DNA of 13,747 bases from Eubacterium sp. (GCA_029054965.1 JAIDEF010000091.1:1-13747), one strand, 5' to 3'. Positions 1 to 11,788 are shown, numbered from the stretch's first letter. Numbers and translations: made by a program. Notes: generated from the letters alone by a model not told the origin.

Positions 1-80
1 TTTAAACCAGAAAATAATGCTTTTAATTTACTAAAATATATAATACCACAAAATTTATATTATGTAAATAACTTTTTATT

Positions 81-680
81 TTATTTGCTTCCGTAAATGC
101 TTTTGATTGCAGACAGTGCACCGCCTGAAACGGCATTTTCGGATTCATCACCGAATACAAGAACAAGGTTTTTATTGCCCTGTTCGATTGTAAGTGTGAT
201 TTCAATTTCACCATTTAACATTGGTGCATTAGATATGTCCTCGGAAAGCTCAGACAGCTTTCTGTCAAGAAAGTTATCATCGCTCAGCTTTGCAAGGAGC
301 TGGAAGGTTGAATAGTCCTTCTTGAGGTTATCTGCAAATGTGCCTGCAACCTCCTGTAAATCCTTGTTGATGATTTTAACTGTAACCTGCTTGTTTTCAA
401 TATCGATATTAGTTATTTCATAGCTGAGATTTGAAAATATGGCTTTGCCTAAATCAGAGAACTGCTTATGCTTTTCTGCATAGCCCATTATTATTGTAAG
501 CGTGGGTGAATCGACATATTTTTTTAATTCATCTGTATCAAAGCTTTTGAGTGCATCAAATGATTTGTCAACGGTTTTTGTAATGTTTGCCTCTGTCATA
601 TCATTGCTTGCTGATGAGCAGGCTGTAAAGCACATTAGTATCATTATTGTACAAAGTGCCGCACTGATAATTTTTTTCAT
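81..680 (-). CDS. Putative secreted lipoprotein of unknown function
   Basis: The 199-residue product starts MKKIISAALC and has a short basic N-terminus, a hydrophobic stretch (about residues 4-17) and a lipobox-like F-T-A-C ending at Cys21. It is therefore expected to be lipid-anchored on the outer face of the membrane after signal peptidase II cleavage. The mature part is mostly charged, predicted alpha plus beta, and has alternating beta-like segments near residues 90-115 and 165-180. This resembles the small cystatin/NTF2-like lipoproteins of Firmicutes, but I cannot name a family with confidence. An upstream in-frame ATG at 704 was rejected: the AAAAGGAG ribosome binding site (about 690-697) lies inside the extra codons and is correctly spaced (10 bases) for the ATG at 680. 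The gene diverges from the sugar transferase gene. No convincing terminator is seen in the 80 bases left at the window edge. Function is unknown. Confidence 0.85.
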   Translation of the reverse strand: MKKIISAALCTIMILMCFTACSSASNDMTEANITKTVDKSFDALKSFDTDELKKYVDSPTLTIIMGYAEKHKQFSDLGKAIFSNLSYEITNIDIENKQVTVKIINKDLQEVAGTFADNLKKDYSTFQLLAKLSDDNFLDRKLSELSEDISNAPMLNGEIEITLTIEQGNKNLVLVFGDESENAVSGGALSAIKSIYGSK

Positions 681-722
681 AAATGTAATACTCCTTTTCT
701 GCATTTATTGCATATGCATATT

Positions 723-751
723 ATTATATATAATTATAAACTTTTTGGCAA
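723..751 (-). promoter_or_regulatory. Promoter for the lipoprotein gene
   Basis: On the minus strand, TTGCCA (746-751) is followed after exactly 17 bases by TATAAT (723-728), a near-consensus housekeeping sigma promoter. Transcription would start near 716, leaving a leader of about 35 bases before the ATG at 680. A palindrome TGCATATGCA (709-718) sits at the predicted start point and could be an operator. Confidence 0.7.
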
Positions 752-777
752 TAATTTTTAAAATTATTATAAAAAAA

Positions 778-806
778 TTGCATATTGTAATCATATGTGG
801 TATAAT
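778..806 (+). promoter_or_regulatory. Promoter for the sugar transferase-lacZ unit
   Basis: TTGCAT (778-783), a 17-base spacer and TATAAT (801-806), with TGG directly upstream of the -10 box, give an extended -10 promoter close to consensus. Transcription would start near 813, giving a leader of about 90 bases before the transferase start at 905. It lies back to back with the lipoprotein promoter, 26 bases apart. Confidence 0.75.
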
Positions 807-867
807 CCAGTAGACTGGCTACATTATGTAGTTATTTATCAAATAGACTCGAATATGGAGTGTTCAT

Positions 868-904
868 ATGAATTGCTCTGTTTTTATCTTTAAGGATGTT
901 ATAA

Positions 905-912
<8 letters not shown>
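868..912 (+). CDS. Possible 14-residue leader peptide
   Basis: An ATG at 868 opens a 14-codon frame (MNCSVFIFKDVINE) that ends with TGA at 910-912, so it overlaps the transferase start at 905. It has its own GGAG (857-860) at a 7-base spacing, and the transferase ribosome binding site (AAGGA, 892-896) lies inside it. Ribosomes finishing this frame would stop directly over the transferase start, which suggests translational coupling. The frame is too short to judge by codon use and could be chance. Confidence 0.3.
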
Positions 913-4611
<3,699 letters not shown>

Positions 4612-4664
4612 GCTTAAGTGTGTTCAGTGTTCCGATGTCTAATAAAATGTTATAAAAATTTAAC

Positions 4665-4693
4665 TTGACATTTCTATGTAAAAGGAATATATT
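4665..4693 (+). promoter_or_regulatory. Strong promoter for the radical SAM gene
   Basis: A perfect -35 box TTGACA (4665-4670), a 17-base spacer and TATATT (4688-4693) give one of the best promoters in the window. The start would be near 4700, with a leader of about 55 bases. Confidence 0.75.
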
Positions 4694-4710
4694 TTCTATT
4701 GTATCGAATT

Positions 4711-4728
4711 AAGGGGAAAATGCCCCTT
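4711..4728 (+). other. Leader hairpin ahead of the radical SAM gene
   Basis: AAGGGG (4711-4716) and CCCCTT (4723-4728) form a six-pair stem with a 6-base loop, close to the 5' end of the predicted transcript and 15 bases upstream of the ribosome binding site (AGAGG, 4744-4748). No T tract follows, so it is unlikely to be a terminator. A 5' stabilising hairpin is the simplest reading. Confidence 0.4.
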
Positions 4729-4754
4729 TATGATAAGATTAAGAGAGGATTATT

Positions 4755-6182
4755 ATGAAATCTATAAAAGAGACAGTAATGTCTGTTGCAATTAAAAATG
4801 CAATTAAGTATGCACGCAAGGATTTTAATGCAAATGCACCGAAAATCCTCAGCCTTCTTGAGGCTGCTGATGTTAAAAAGGTTAACAGAAGTACATATGC
4901 AGGTCTGCATAAGGTAATTGATGACCCGAATAACAACTGGATGATTTTTGCTAAAAAGCTTATTTGTGATACAAATATTAATGTTGTTGAAAAGCTTGTT
5001 CCCCCTGCACTCAATGTTGCAATCAACAGCTATTCAAAGAGAATGAAGGCAATTGAGGAAAACGGCTGTAATGTTCCATGGGCAATTCTTATGGACCCTA
5101 CTGCTGCCTGCAATCTTAAATGTAAGGGCTGCTGGGCTGCTGAATACGGTAAGAACAGTCAGCTTTCATATGATGATTTGGCAAGAATTATTCGTGAGGC
5201 TAAAGAGCTTGGTACATATATGTTTCTTTATACAGGTGGTGAGCCGACAATCAGACGTGCTGATTTAATGCGTCTTTGCCGTGAAAATCCTGACTGTATC
5301 TTTATGAGCTTTACAAACGGAACTCTTATTGACGACAGCTTTGCTGATGAAATCGGCGAGGTCGGCAATTTCCTTCCGGCTTTCTCAATTGAGGGCTATG
5401 AAGAGGATAACGATTTCCGCCGCGGTGACGGTACATTCAAAAAGTGTACTGCTGCAATGAAGCGTCTTAAGGACAGAGGAATTCCTTTTGGTGCATCGCT
5501 TTGCTACACAAGTAAAAACACAGATGTTTTGTCAACTGATGAATATATGGATTGGCTTATTGACCAGGGTGTAATGTTTGCTTGGTTCTTTACATATATG
5601 CCTACAGGAAATGGTGCTGTTACAGATTTAATGGTATCACCTGAGCAGAGGGGTCTTATGTATAAAAAGGTGCACGAATGGCGCCATACAAAGCCTATTT
5701 TTGCAATGGATTTCTGGAATGACGGCGAGTATGTTCAGGGCTGTATAGCAGGTGGACGTCACTATTTCCATATCAATGCAAACGGTGATTGTGAGCCTTG
5801 TGCTTTTGTTCATTATTCAAATGTTAATATTAAGGAGTGTTCTGTTCTTGATGCACTCAAGAGCCCGCTCTTTATGGCATATAAGAAAAATCAGCCTTTC
5901 AATAACAATATGCTGCGTCCGTGCCCTGTACTTGATAATCCGGGTGCTATCAGTAAAATGGTTGCAGAAACAGGTGCATATTCAACAGAGATGGAAAATC
6001 CTGAGAGTGCAAACGAATTGTTTGACAAAACAATTACTGCTGCAAAGGCTTGGAAGGTTAAGGCTGATGAGCTGTTTGACCGTGATAAATTCATCAAAAA
6101 CCATATTAAAGATGAGAATATGTATAATTTTGAAATCGCTGACGAGGACAGACTTTTCGGTGAGTTTGAAAAAACAGAGTAA
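4755..6182 (+). CDS. Radical SAM enzyme with SPASM/Twitch-like C-terminus
   Basis: The 475-residue protein is a radical S-adenosylmethionine enzyme: Cys119, Cys123 and Cys126 form the CxxxCxxC site for the SAM-binding 4Fe-4S cluster, followed by the GGEPT motif (161-165). A second cysteine group (Cys330, 13 residues, Gly344, four residues, Cys349, then Cys390, with Cys346 and Cys362 nearby) fits the CX9-15GX4C start of a SPASM/Twitch domain, so an auxiliary iron-sulphur cluster is likely. About 100 residues precede the radical SAM core; they look mostly helical, with an amphipathic stretch near 62-97, and may bind a partner or the membrane. A helical tail of about 75 residues follows the last cysteine. 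The substrate is unknown: no small precursor peptide or partner enzyme lies next to it. It has its own promoter and terminator, so it is probably transcribed alone. The start is supported by AGAGG at a 6-base spacing. Confidence 0.88.
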   Translation: MKSIKETVMSVAIKNAIKYARKDFNANAPKILSLLEAADVKKVNRSTYAGLHKVIDDPNNNWMIFAKKLICDTNINVVEKLVPPALNVAINSYSKRMKAIEENGCNVPWAILMDPTAACNLKCKGCWAAEYGKNSQLSYDDLARIIREAKELGTYMFLYTGGEPTIRRADLMRLCRENPDCIFMSFTNGTLIDDSFADEIGEVGNFLPAFSIEGYEEDNDFRRGDGTFKKCTAAMKRLKDRGIPFGASLCYTSKNTDVLSTDEYMDWLIDQGVMFAWFFTYMPTGNGAVTDLMVSPEQRGLMYKKVHEWRHTKPIFAMDFWNDGEYVQGCIAGGRHYFHINANGDCEPCAFVHYSNVNIKECSVLDALKSPLFMAYKKNQPFNNNMLRPCPVLDNPGAISKMVAETGAYSTEMENPESANELFDKTITAAKAWKVKADELFDRDKFIKNHIKDENMYNFEIADEDRLFGEFEKTE

Positions 6183-6201
6183 ATTATTATGGGCTTTTGC
6201 T

Positions 6202-6207
6202 TATAAT
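6202..6207 (+). promoter_or_regulatory. Candidate -10 box upstream of the transporter gene
   Basis: TATAAT at 6202-6207 could drive the transporter-pth-mfd cluster, but no good -35 hexamer lies 16-18 bases upstream. A TTGCTT (6197-6202) with a weak TATTAA-like -10 near 6222 is an alternative. In either case the transcript would run through the hairpin at 6234-6256. Confidence 0.3.
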
Positions 6208-6233
6208 ATAATTAATGCGAATATTAACAATCA

Positions 6234-6261
6234 GTGTGCAATAATGTATTGCACACTTTTT
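6234..6261 (+). terminator. Rho-independent terminator after the radical SAM gene
   Basis: GTGTGCAATA (6234-6243) and TATTGCACAC (6247-6256) form a perfect ten-pair stem with a 3-base loop, followed by TTTTT (6257-6261). It ends only 7 bases before the AAAGGAG (6269-6275) of the transporter gene. There is no room for a promoter between them, so the hairpin may also control entry into the downstream genes. Confidence 0.8.
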
Positions 6262-6283
6262 GTACTATAAAGGAGTTTAAAAT

Positions 6284-7549
6284 ATGAACACGGGCATATT
6301 GATTGCAATGATTGTTCTTGTACTGATGAGCGGCTTTTTTTCAGCCTCAGAAACGGCATTTTCATCATTGAATAAGGTTAAACTTAAAGCAATGATGAAG
6401 GAGGGAAAAAATAACAAAAAAATTGAAAGAGCCCTGAAGCTGTCTGAGGATTATGATGTTGTTTTGTCAACAGTGCTTATCGGCAATAATATAGTTAATA
6501 TTGCCTGCACGTCACTTGCAACATTATTTTTCACAGGATTGCTTGGTGATAACAGTGACCTCGGTGCTACCGTATCAACTGTTGTTATGACAATAGTTGT
6601 TCTGATTTTTGGTGAGGTTACTCCCAAGACCTACGCGAAAGAAAAGGCAGACAAGGTAGTTGTTGCAATTACACCGATTATAAAAGCCTGTATCATTATT
6701 TTTTCACCACTCAATGTTTTCTTTAAGGCGTGGAAAAAGCTGATGAACAAGGTGTTTAAGACGGGCGGTGTTGAAACCATAACTGAAGAGGAGCTTAAAA
6801 CCTATGTTGACGAGGCTCATACAGGCGGTGAAATTGATGAAAATGAAAGTGAGCTTATACGTTCATCAATTGAATTTGATGATATTGATGTAAGTGATAT
6901 TTTAGTTCCGCGTGTTGATGTTGAAGCTGTTGATAAGTATGCCTCACTCAGTGAAATTGAGGCAGTTTTTAATTCTACTAATTTCAGCCGTCTGCCTGTT
7001 TATATTGATGATATTGATAACATTGTCGGTGTTATTCACCACAGGGATTTTCAGGCAGCAAGAAAGCGTAACCTTAAGTCACTTCGCACAATCCTAAAGC
7101 CTGTTCCTGCTGTTTCACCTGATACTAAAATTTCAAAGCTGTTAAGAATTTTTCAAAAAAATAAAACTCATCTTGCCGTTGTAATTGATGAATTCGGCGG
7201 CACTGAGGGTATAGTTACGCTGGAGGATATTTTAGAAGAGCTTGTAGGTGAAATCTGGGATGAGCACGACGAAATCCAGAATGATATTGAAAAGCTCAGT
7301 GATAATGAATATCTTGTTCAGGGCAGTATGTCTGTTGACGATTTCTTTGAGTATTTCGGTATTCATCAGGAAAAAATAGAAATTTCAACGGTTAATGGCT
7401 GGATAATGCAGAATCTCGATAAAATACCTGAAATTGATGACACCTTTACTAACGGAAAGCTGACTGCTCTTGTAATGTCTGTTGACGGCAGAAGGGCAGA
7501 GGATATAAAAATCACTGTTGAGGTTGAGGAAAATGCTGCTGAAGAGTAA
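6284..7549 (+). CDS. CorC/CNNM-family membrane protein, likely Mg2+ exporter
   Basis: The 421-residue protein has the domain order of the CorC/HlyC/CNNM family (UPF0053): a DUF21 membrane domain (about 1-150), two CBS domains (about 207-322) and a CorC_HlyC C-terminal domain (about 338-415). Membrane segments are visible near 4-22, 62-86, 96-112 and 126-148. Conserved motifs are SASETAF (20-26), IGNNIVN (66-72) and FGEVTPK (109-115) in the membrane part, and the highly conserved EFGGTEGIVTLEDILEE (303-319) in the second CBS domain. Characterised relatives (MpfA of Bacillus, bacterial CorC, human CNNM) take part in sodium-coupled magnesium export and bind ATP-Mg through the CBS pair. The older haemolysin C label is misleading. 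AAAGGAG precedes the ATG by 8 bases. The gene overlaps pth and heads the transporter-pth-mfd cluster. The substrate is inferred from the family. Confidence 0.9.
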   Translation: MNTGILIAMIVLVLMSGFFSASETAFSSLNKVKLKAMMKEGKNNKKIERALKLSEDYDVVLSTVLIGNNIVNIACTSLATLFFTGLLGDNSDLGATVSTVVMTIVVLIFGEVTPKTYAKEKADKVVVAITPIIKACIIIFSPLNVFFKAWKKLMNKVFKTGGVETITEEELKTYVDEAHTGGEIDENESELIRSSIEFDDIDVSDILVPRVDVEAVDKYASLSEIEAVFNSTNFSRLPVYIDDIDNIVGVIHHRDFQAARKRNLKSLRTILKPVPAVSPDTKISKLLRIFQKNKTHLAVVIDEFGGTEGIVTLEDILEELVGEIWDEHDEIQNDIEKLSDNEYLVQGSMSVDDFFEYFGIHQEKIEISTVNGWIMQNLDKIPEIDDTFTNGKLTALVMSVDGRRAEDIKITVEVEENAAEE

Positions 7550-8135
7550 GTTTTCAAATAAATCATCATATGATTATATAGTTGCAGGCTTGGGAAATCC
7601 GGGTGCCAAGTATGAAATGACAAGGCATAATGCCGGATTTCTGGCTATGGATTTGCTTGCAATCAATAAGAATATAGATATAAAAAGATTAAAGCATCAT
7701 TCACTTGTTGCAGATGCACAGATAGGTGGTAAACGCTGTCTTATAATGAAGCCGCAGACTATGATGAACAACAGCGGTGAAGCAATAGGTGAGGCGGCAA
7801 GGTTTTATAAAATTCCGCCTGAAAATGTAATTGTTGTTTATGATGATATAAGTCTTGATGTTGGGCAGACAAGAATAAGAAGAAAAGGCTCTGCCGGGGG
7901 ACATAACGGAATAAAGAGTATTATTGCTCATCTGGGCAGTGAGAATTTTCCGCGTGTAAAGGTAGGAGTAGGGAAAAAGCCGACTCCTGAGTATGACCTT
8001 GTTAATTGGGTGCTTGGCCGTTTCCCTAAAGAGCAGGAAAAGGATTTAAAAACTGCACTTGAAAACAGTGTTTCCGCTTTGGAGCTTGTCGTCAGCGGGG
8101 ATATTGATAAGGCAATGAATCTTTATAACTCATAG
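7533..8135 (+). CDS. pth: Peptidyl-tRNA hydrolase
   Basis: The 200-residue cytoplasmic enzyme cleaves the ester bond of peptidyl-tRNAs dropped from ribosomes, recycling tRNA. Family hallmarks are GLGNPGAKYEMTRHNAGF (19-36) with the catalytic His32 (E. coli His20) and Asn22, KPQTMMNNSGE (73-83, usually KPxTYMNxSG), VYDDISLDVG (102-111) with the acidic residue that supports the histidine, and GGHNGI (122-127) with Asn125. Length matches the family apart from an N-terminal extension of about 12 residues. A longer frame begins at a TTG (7518); the ATG at 7533 was preferred because AGG (7521-7523) and GAGG (7526-7529) lie just before it. The start lies within the end of the transporter gene (17-base overlap), which suggests translational coupling. 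mfd follows 26 bases later, the arrangement commonly seen in Firmicutes. Confidence 0.95.
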   Translation: MLLKSKFSNKSSYDYIVAGLGNPGAKYEMTRHNAGFLAMDLLAINKNIDIKRLKHHSLVADAQIGGKRCLIMKPQTMMNNSGEAIGEAARFYKIPPENVIVVYDDISLDVGQTRIRRKGSAGGHNGIKSIIAHLGSENFPRVKVGVGKKPTPEYDLVNWVLGRFPKEQEKDLKTALENSVSALELVVSGDIDKAMNLYNS

Positions 8136-8161
8136 TAATGCAAACAAAAGGAGAAATAGGG

Positions 8162-11100
8162 ATGTCCTGTTTTTCAAACGAATTTAATAAGAGTAAGGAA
8201 TTTATCAGCCTCAGCGAAAGCATTGATACCCTCAGTGCTCCAGTTGGGGCTATCGGTCTTAGTGATGTTACAAAATGCTTTGCCATTCATGCTATCTGTG
8301 AAAAGGGCAGTAAAGCCTTTGTAATTACCCCTGATGAGGCAACAGCAGTTAAGGTTAAGGAATGCTTGTCGGAATTGCAGGAGGGTGTTCTGCTCTATCC
8401 TGCAAGAGAGTTTACCTTTGTCGAGGTGGCAGGCGTCAGCAGGGAGTTTGAGCACATCAGACTTGGTGTGCTTTCAAGGATACTTGAAGGTGATTACAGT
8501 GTAGTAGTTATGTCTGCGGCGGCAGCCTGTCAGTACACAATCACTCCTGACGAGCTGAAAAAACGCACCTTTACACTGTCTGTTAATGATATGGTTGATA
8601 TAAATGACCTTGAAAAAAGACTTGTAATGGCAGGCTATTCACGCTATGACCAGGTTGACGGCACAAGCCAGTTCGCAGTTCGCGGAGGAATAATTGATAT
8701 TTTCCCTGCACATCTTGATGAGCCTGTGCGTATTGAGCTGTGGGGTGACAGCATTGATACAATATCAGCATTTGATATTGATACTCAAAGAAGAGGAAGC
8801 TCTCTTGACAGCATAAAGATTTCACCTGCCAATGAGGTGCTTTTCGACAGCGATGAAAAGCTGGCGGATAAAATTGAGCAGGTTGCAAAAGCTTTAAAGG
8901 GCAAGGCTATTAAAGCACGAGAAAAGCTGTATGCCGATTGCGATAAACTAAGAGAAGGTACATCCCTTAACTGCCTTGATAAATATCTTCCGCTTTGTTA
9001 TAACTCAAAGGGTATATTTGATTATCTTGACGGCAGACTGTTTGTTGTTGAAAGTGCAAGGGTTAAGGAAAAATGCACAAAGCAGGAACGTCTTAATTTA
9101 GAAGAGCTGAAATGGTTTGTCGAGGATGGTACGCTCTGTACAGGGCTTGATAAATTCAGCTTGAATTTTGATGAGCTTACTGATATATATAACAAAAATA
9201 AAGCTATATATATGGATTCTCTGCCGCGCGGCAGCTTTGATACTCCTGTGTGCCACTTGGCTGATTTTACTATTCAGAGCTTCAATGCGTGGTCAGGTAC
9301 TTTAACACAGCTTAAAGAAGAGCTTTTCGGTCTTGTTAAGGCCGGTTACACCATTTGCATAATGGCAGGTACTGTCAGGGCAGGCAGGGCTCTTTGTGAT
9401 GATATTGCTGAAATGGGCTATGACGCTGTGTTCTTTGAGAAAAGGCCGAGTCAGCTTCAGCCTAAAACAATCAATGTAATCACAGGCACAATGATGGCAG
9501 GCTTTCAGTTCAGTCAGATTAAGCTTGCAGTTTTAACTCATTCCAAAACATCTCAGTCTTTAAAAAAGAAAAAGCGTGCAAGCGGTAAAAATGCTATTCA
9601 TTCTCTTGATGAATTGACCAAGGGTGATTTTATTGTTCACAATATTCACGGTATCGGTGTGTTTGAGGGAATCCACGCTCTTGAAATAAACAAGGTTAAA
9701 AAGGATTATATTAAAATCAGCTATGCGAAAGGCGATACTCTTTATGTGCCTGTAACACAGCTTGATCTGGTTTCAAAATATATAGGACCCAAAGAGGACA
9801 CAAGGGTTAAGATCAATCGTCTTGGCTCCTCCGACTGGAAAAAGACCAAGGCAAGGGTTCGTGCTTCTGTCAAGGATATGGCAAAGGAGCTTATTGCTCT
9901 TTATGCAAAGCGAATGAGCACCAAGGGCTTCGCTTTCAGCGAGGACGGTGATATGCAGCGTGATTTTGAACTTCGGTTTGAATATGACGAAACAGATGAC
10001 CAGTTAAGATGCAGTGAAGAAATCAAAGGCGATATGGAGAAAAGTGCTCCTATGGACAGACTTCTCTGCGGTGACGTAGGCTTCGGCAAAACTGAGGTAG
10101 CACTAAGAGCGGTGTTTAAGTGTATTACCGACGGCAAGCAGTGTGCAATTCTTGTGCCCACTACAGTTCTGGCAATGCAGCATTTTAAGACTGCACAAAA
10201 AAGGCTTGAGCATTATCCTGTTAATGTTGAAATGATTTCACGCTTTGTCAGTCCTACCAAACAGAAAGAGGTGCTAAAAAGACTTGAAGAGGGCAATGTG
10301 GATGTTTTAATCGGCACACATAAGCTGCTTGGAAAGGGTATAAAATTCAAGGATTTAGGACTTCTTATTGTTGATGAGGAGCAGCGCTTTGGTGTTGCAC
10401 AAAAGGAGAAAATCAAAGAAAAATTCCCGAAGGTTGACGTTCTTACTCTGTCTGCTACTCCTATTCCGAGAACACTTAATATGGCTATGAGCGGAATAAG
10501 GGATATGAGCCTGCTTGAGGAGGCACCGGGCGAGCGTCATCCTGTGCAGACCTATGTTGTGGAATATGACAGCGAAATTATTATTGAAGCACTGGAGCGA
10601 GAGATTAACCGCGGAGGTCAGTGCTACTATCTGCACAATGCGGTTGAAACGATTGAGCATAAGGCAATGCAGATAAAAAAGGCACTGCCTGATGCAAGAG
10701 TCGGTATTGCTCACGGAAAAATGACGGAAGAGCAGCTTTCTGCAGTGTGGAATGATTTGCTGGCGGGGGAGATTGATATACTTGTCTGCACCACTATTAT
10801 TGAAACAGGCATTGATGTTCCGAACTGTAACACTTTGATTATTGAAAATGCTGACAGAATGGGACTTGCTCAGCTTCACCAGATAAGGGGAAGAGTCGGC
10901 AGATCATCAAGACGTGCCTTTGCATATTTCACGTTCACAAGGGGCAAGGAGCTTACTGATATAGCTACCAAAAGACTCGAGGCAATCCGAGAATATACCG
11001 AATTCGGCTCAGGTTTTAAAATTGCTATGCGTGATTTGGAAATTCGTGGTGCAGGTTCATTGCTTGGCAACAGACAGCATGGTCATATGGAGGCTGTCGG

Positions 11101-11659
11101 TTATGAAATGTATCTCAAGCTTCTTGAAGAAGCGGTTGCTATGGAAAAGGGTGAAATCCGTTCTGATGAAGAGCCGGAGGAAAAGGAATGCCTTATTGAT
11201 GTTGCGATAGATGCGCATATCCCTGAGGAATATATTATTTCAACCTCACAGCGTTTAGAGATGTATAAGCGCATTGCGAATATAAAAAATGATACGGATG
11301 CCAACGATGTTTATGATGAGCTCACTGACCGTTTTGGTGCACCGCCGTCAGCAGTGTGGGGACTTATTGAAATTGCATTGCTTAGAAATACGGCACTGGC
11401 ACTTAATATTACAGAGGTTACGGAGCGAAACGGCTCACTGCTGTTCTATTCAGCGGAGGTTGATATAAGAACAGTAGCAATTCTCAATGCCTTTATGAGG
11501 GGAAGGGTAACACTCTCTGCAGGCAAACGCCCCTATATTGCAGTGAGGATTGATGCTGCCGAATCGAATATTGAAACACTCAGCGAAACCCTGAAAATTA
11601 TGACTCAGGCAAAGAATATGAAAAAGGGTGATGAACACCTGAATTTTGACAATAACTGA
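8162..11659 (+). CDS. mfd: Transcription-repair coupling factor Mfd
   Basis: The 1165-residue ATP-driven DNA translocase pushes RNA polymerase off lesions and recruits the UvrA excision repair machinery. The order is that of the family: a UvrB-like N-terminal region (about 1-350) including DGTSQFAVRGGIIDIFP, a CarD-like RNA polymerase interaction domain (about 480-560, DFIVHNIHGIGVFEG), helicase lobe 1 with Walker A GDVGFGKT (637-644) and the DEEQ box (738-741), SATPIPRTL, helicase lobe 2 with QIRGRVGR (907-914), and the C-terminal TRCF domain (about 1010-1110) that masks the UvrA-binding region. Length is close to the E. coli protein (1148). An upstream in-frame ATG at 8138 was rejected because AAAAGGAG (8146-8153) lies inside it, 8 bases before the ATG at 8162. 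It is probably co-transcribed with pth. No terminator is evident after it. Confidence 0.97.
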   Translation: MSCFSNEFNKSKEFISLSESIDTLSAPVGAIGLSDVTKCFAIHAICEKGSKAFVITPDEATAVKVKECLSELQEGVLLYPAREFTFVEVAGVSREFEHIRLGVLSRILEGDYSVVVMSAAAACQYTITPDELKKRTFTLSVNDMVDINDLEKRLVMAGYSRYDQVDGTSQFAVRGGIIDIFPAHLDEPVRIELWGDSIDTISAFDIDTQRRGSSLDSIKISPANEVLFDSDEKLADKIEQVAKALKGKAIKAREKLYADCDKLREGTSLNCLDKYLPLCYNSKGIFDYLDGRLFVVESARVKEKCTKQERLNLEELKWFVEDGTLCTGLDKFSLNFDELTDIYNKNKAIYMDSLPRGSFDTPVCHLADFTIQSFNAWSGTLTQLKEELFGLVKAGYTICIMAGTVRAGRALCDDIAEMGYDAVFFEKRPSQLQPKTINVITGTMMAGFQFSQIKLAVLTHSKTSQSLKKKKRASGKNAIHSLDELTKGDFIVHNIHGIGVFEGIHALEINKVKKDYIKISYAKGDTLYVPVTQLDLVSKYIGPKEDTRVKINRLGSSDWKKTKARVRASVKDMAKELIALYAKRMSTKGFAFSEDGDMQRDFELRFEYDETDDQLRCSEEIKGDMEKSAPMDRLLCGDVGFGKTEVALRAVFKCITDGKQCAILVPTTVLAMQHFKTAQKRLEHYPVNVEMISRFVSPTKQKEVLKRLEEGNVDVLIGTHKLLGKGIKFKDLGLLIVDEEQRFGVAQKEKIKEKFPKVDVLTLSATPIPRTLNMAMSGIRDMSLLEEAPGERHPVQTYVVEYDSEIIIEALEREINRGGQCYYLHNAVETIEHKAMQIKKALPDARVGIAHGKMTEEQLSAVWNDLLAGEIDILVCTTIIETGIDVPNCNTLIIENADRMGLAQLHQIRGRVGRSSRRAFAYFTFTRGKELTDIATKRLEAIREYTEFGSGFKIAMRDLEIRGAGSLLGNRQHGHMEAVGYEMYLKLLEEAVAMEKGEIRSDEEPEEKECLIDVAIDAHIPEEYIISTSQRLEMYKRIANIKNDTDANDVYDELTDRFGAPPSAVWGLIEIALLRNTALALNITEVTERNGSLLFYSAEVDIRTVAILNAFMRGRVTLSAGKRPYIAVRIDAAESNIETLSETLKIMTQAKNMKKGDEHLNFDNN

Positions 11660-11708
11660 AAAGTGTATATAAAATCATAATCATTGTTAAAAAATTAACT
11701 ATAACAAA

Positions 11709-11737
11709 TTGCCAGATTATGTATGTTTTTGTATAAA
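11709..11737 (+). promoter_or_regulatory. Upstream candidate promoter for gap
   Basis: TTGCCA (11709-11714), a 17-base spacer and TATAAA (11732-11737) form a near-consensus promoter. The start would be near 11744, giving a leader of about 93 bases. Confidence 0.55.
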
Positions 11738-11759
11738 GTGTAAAATTTGTATTTTTTTC

Positions 11760-11788
11760 TTGATTAATTGAAATAAACAGTATAAAAT
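11760..11788 (+). promoter_or_regulatory. Downstream candidate promoter for gap
   Basis: TTGATT (11760-11765), a 17-base spacer and TAAAAT (11783-11788) form a second promoter, with a start near 11795 and a leader of about 42 bases. Two tandem promoters would suit a strongly expressed glycolytic gene. The surrounding 177-base gap is very AT-rich, so one of the two could be chance. Confidence 0.5.

Noticed and set aside
81..704. Longer start of the lipoprotein at 704
   Set aside because: The extra codons contain the AAAAGGAG that is properly spaced for the ATG at 680, and they would put eight residues ahead of a normal lipoprotein signal.
5752..6270. 172-residue plus-strand frame across the end of the radical SAM gene
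   Set aside because: It overlaps the radical SAM gene in another frame, its translation is low-complexity and rich in Leu, Ile, Arg and Ser, and it runs through the terminator hairpin; it looks like a shadow frame.
8138..8161. Upstream ATG for mfd
   Set aside because: It contains the AAAAGGAG that serves the ATG at 8162 and has no ribosome binding site of its own.
10355..10879. 174-residue minus-strand frame inside mfd
   Set aside because: It lies fully antisense to well-conserved helicase motifs, has no ribosome binding site or recognisable domain, and its composition is that of a reverse-strand shadow.
11686..11699. GTTAA-AAAA-TTAAC as a terminator for mfd
   Set aside because: The stem is only five AT-rich pairs with no GC core and no T tract after it.
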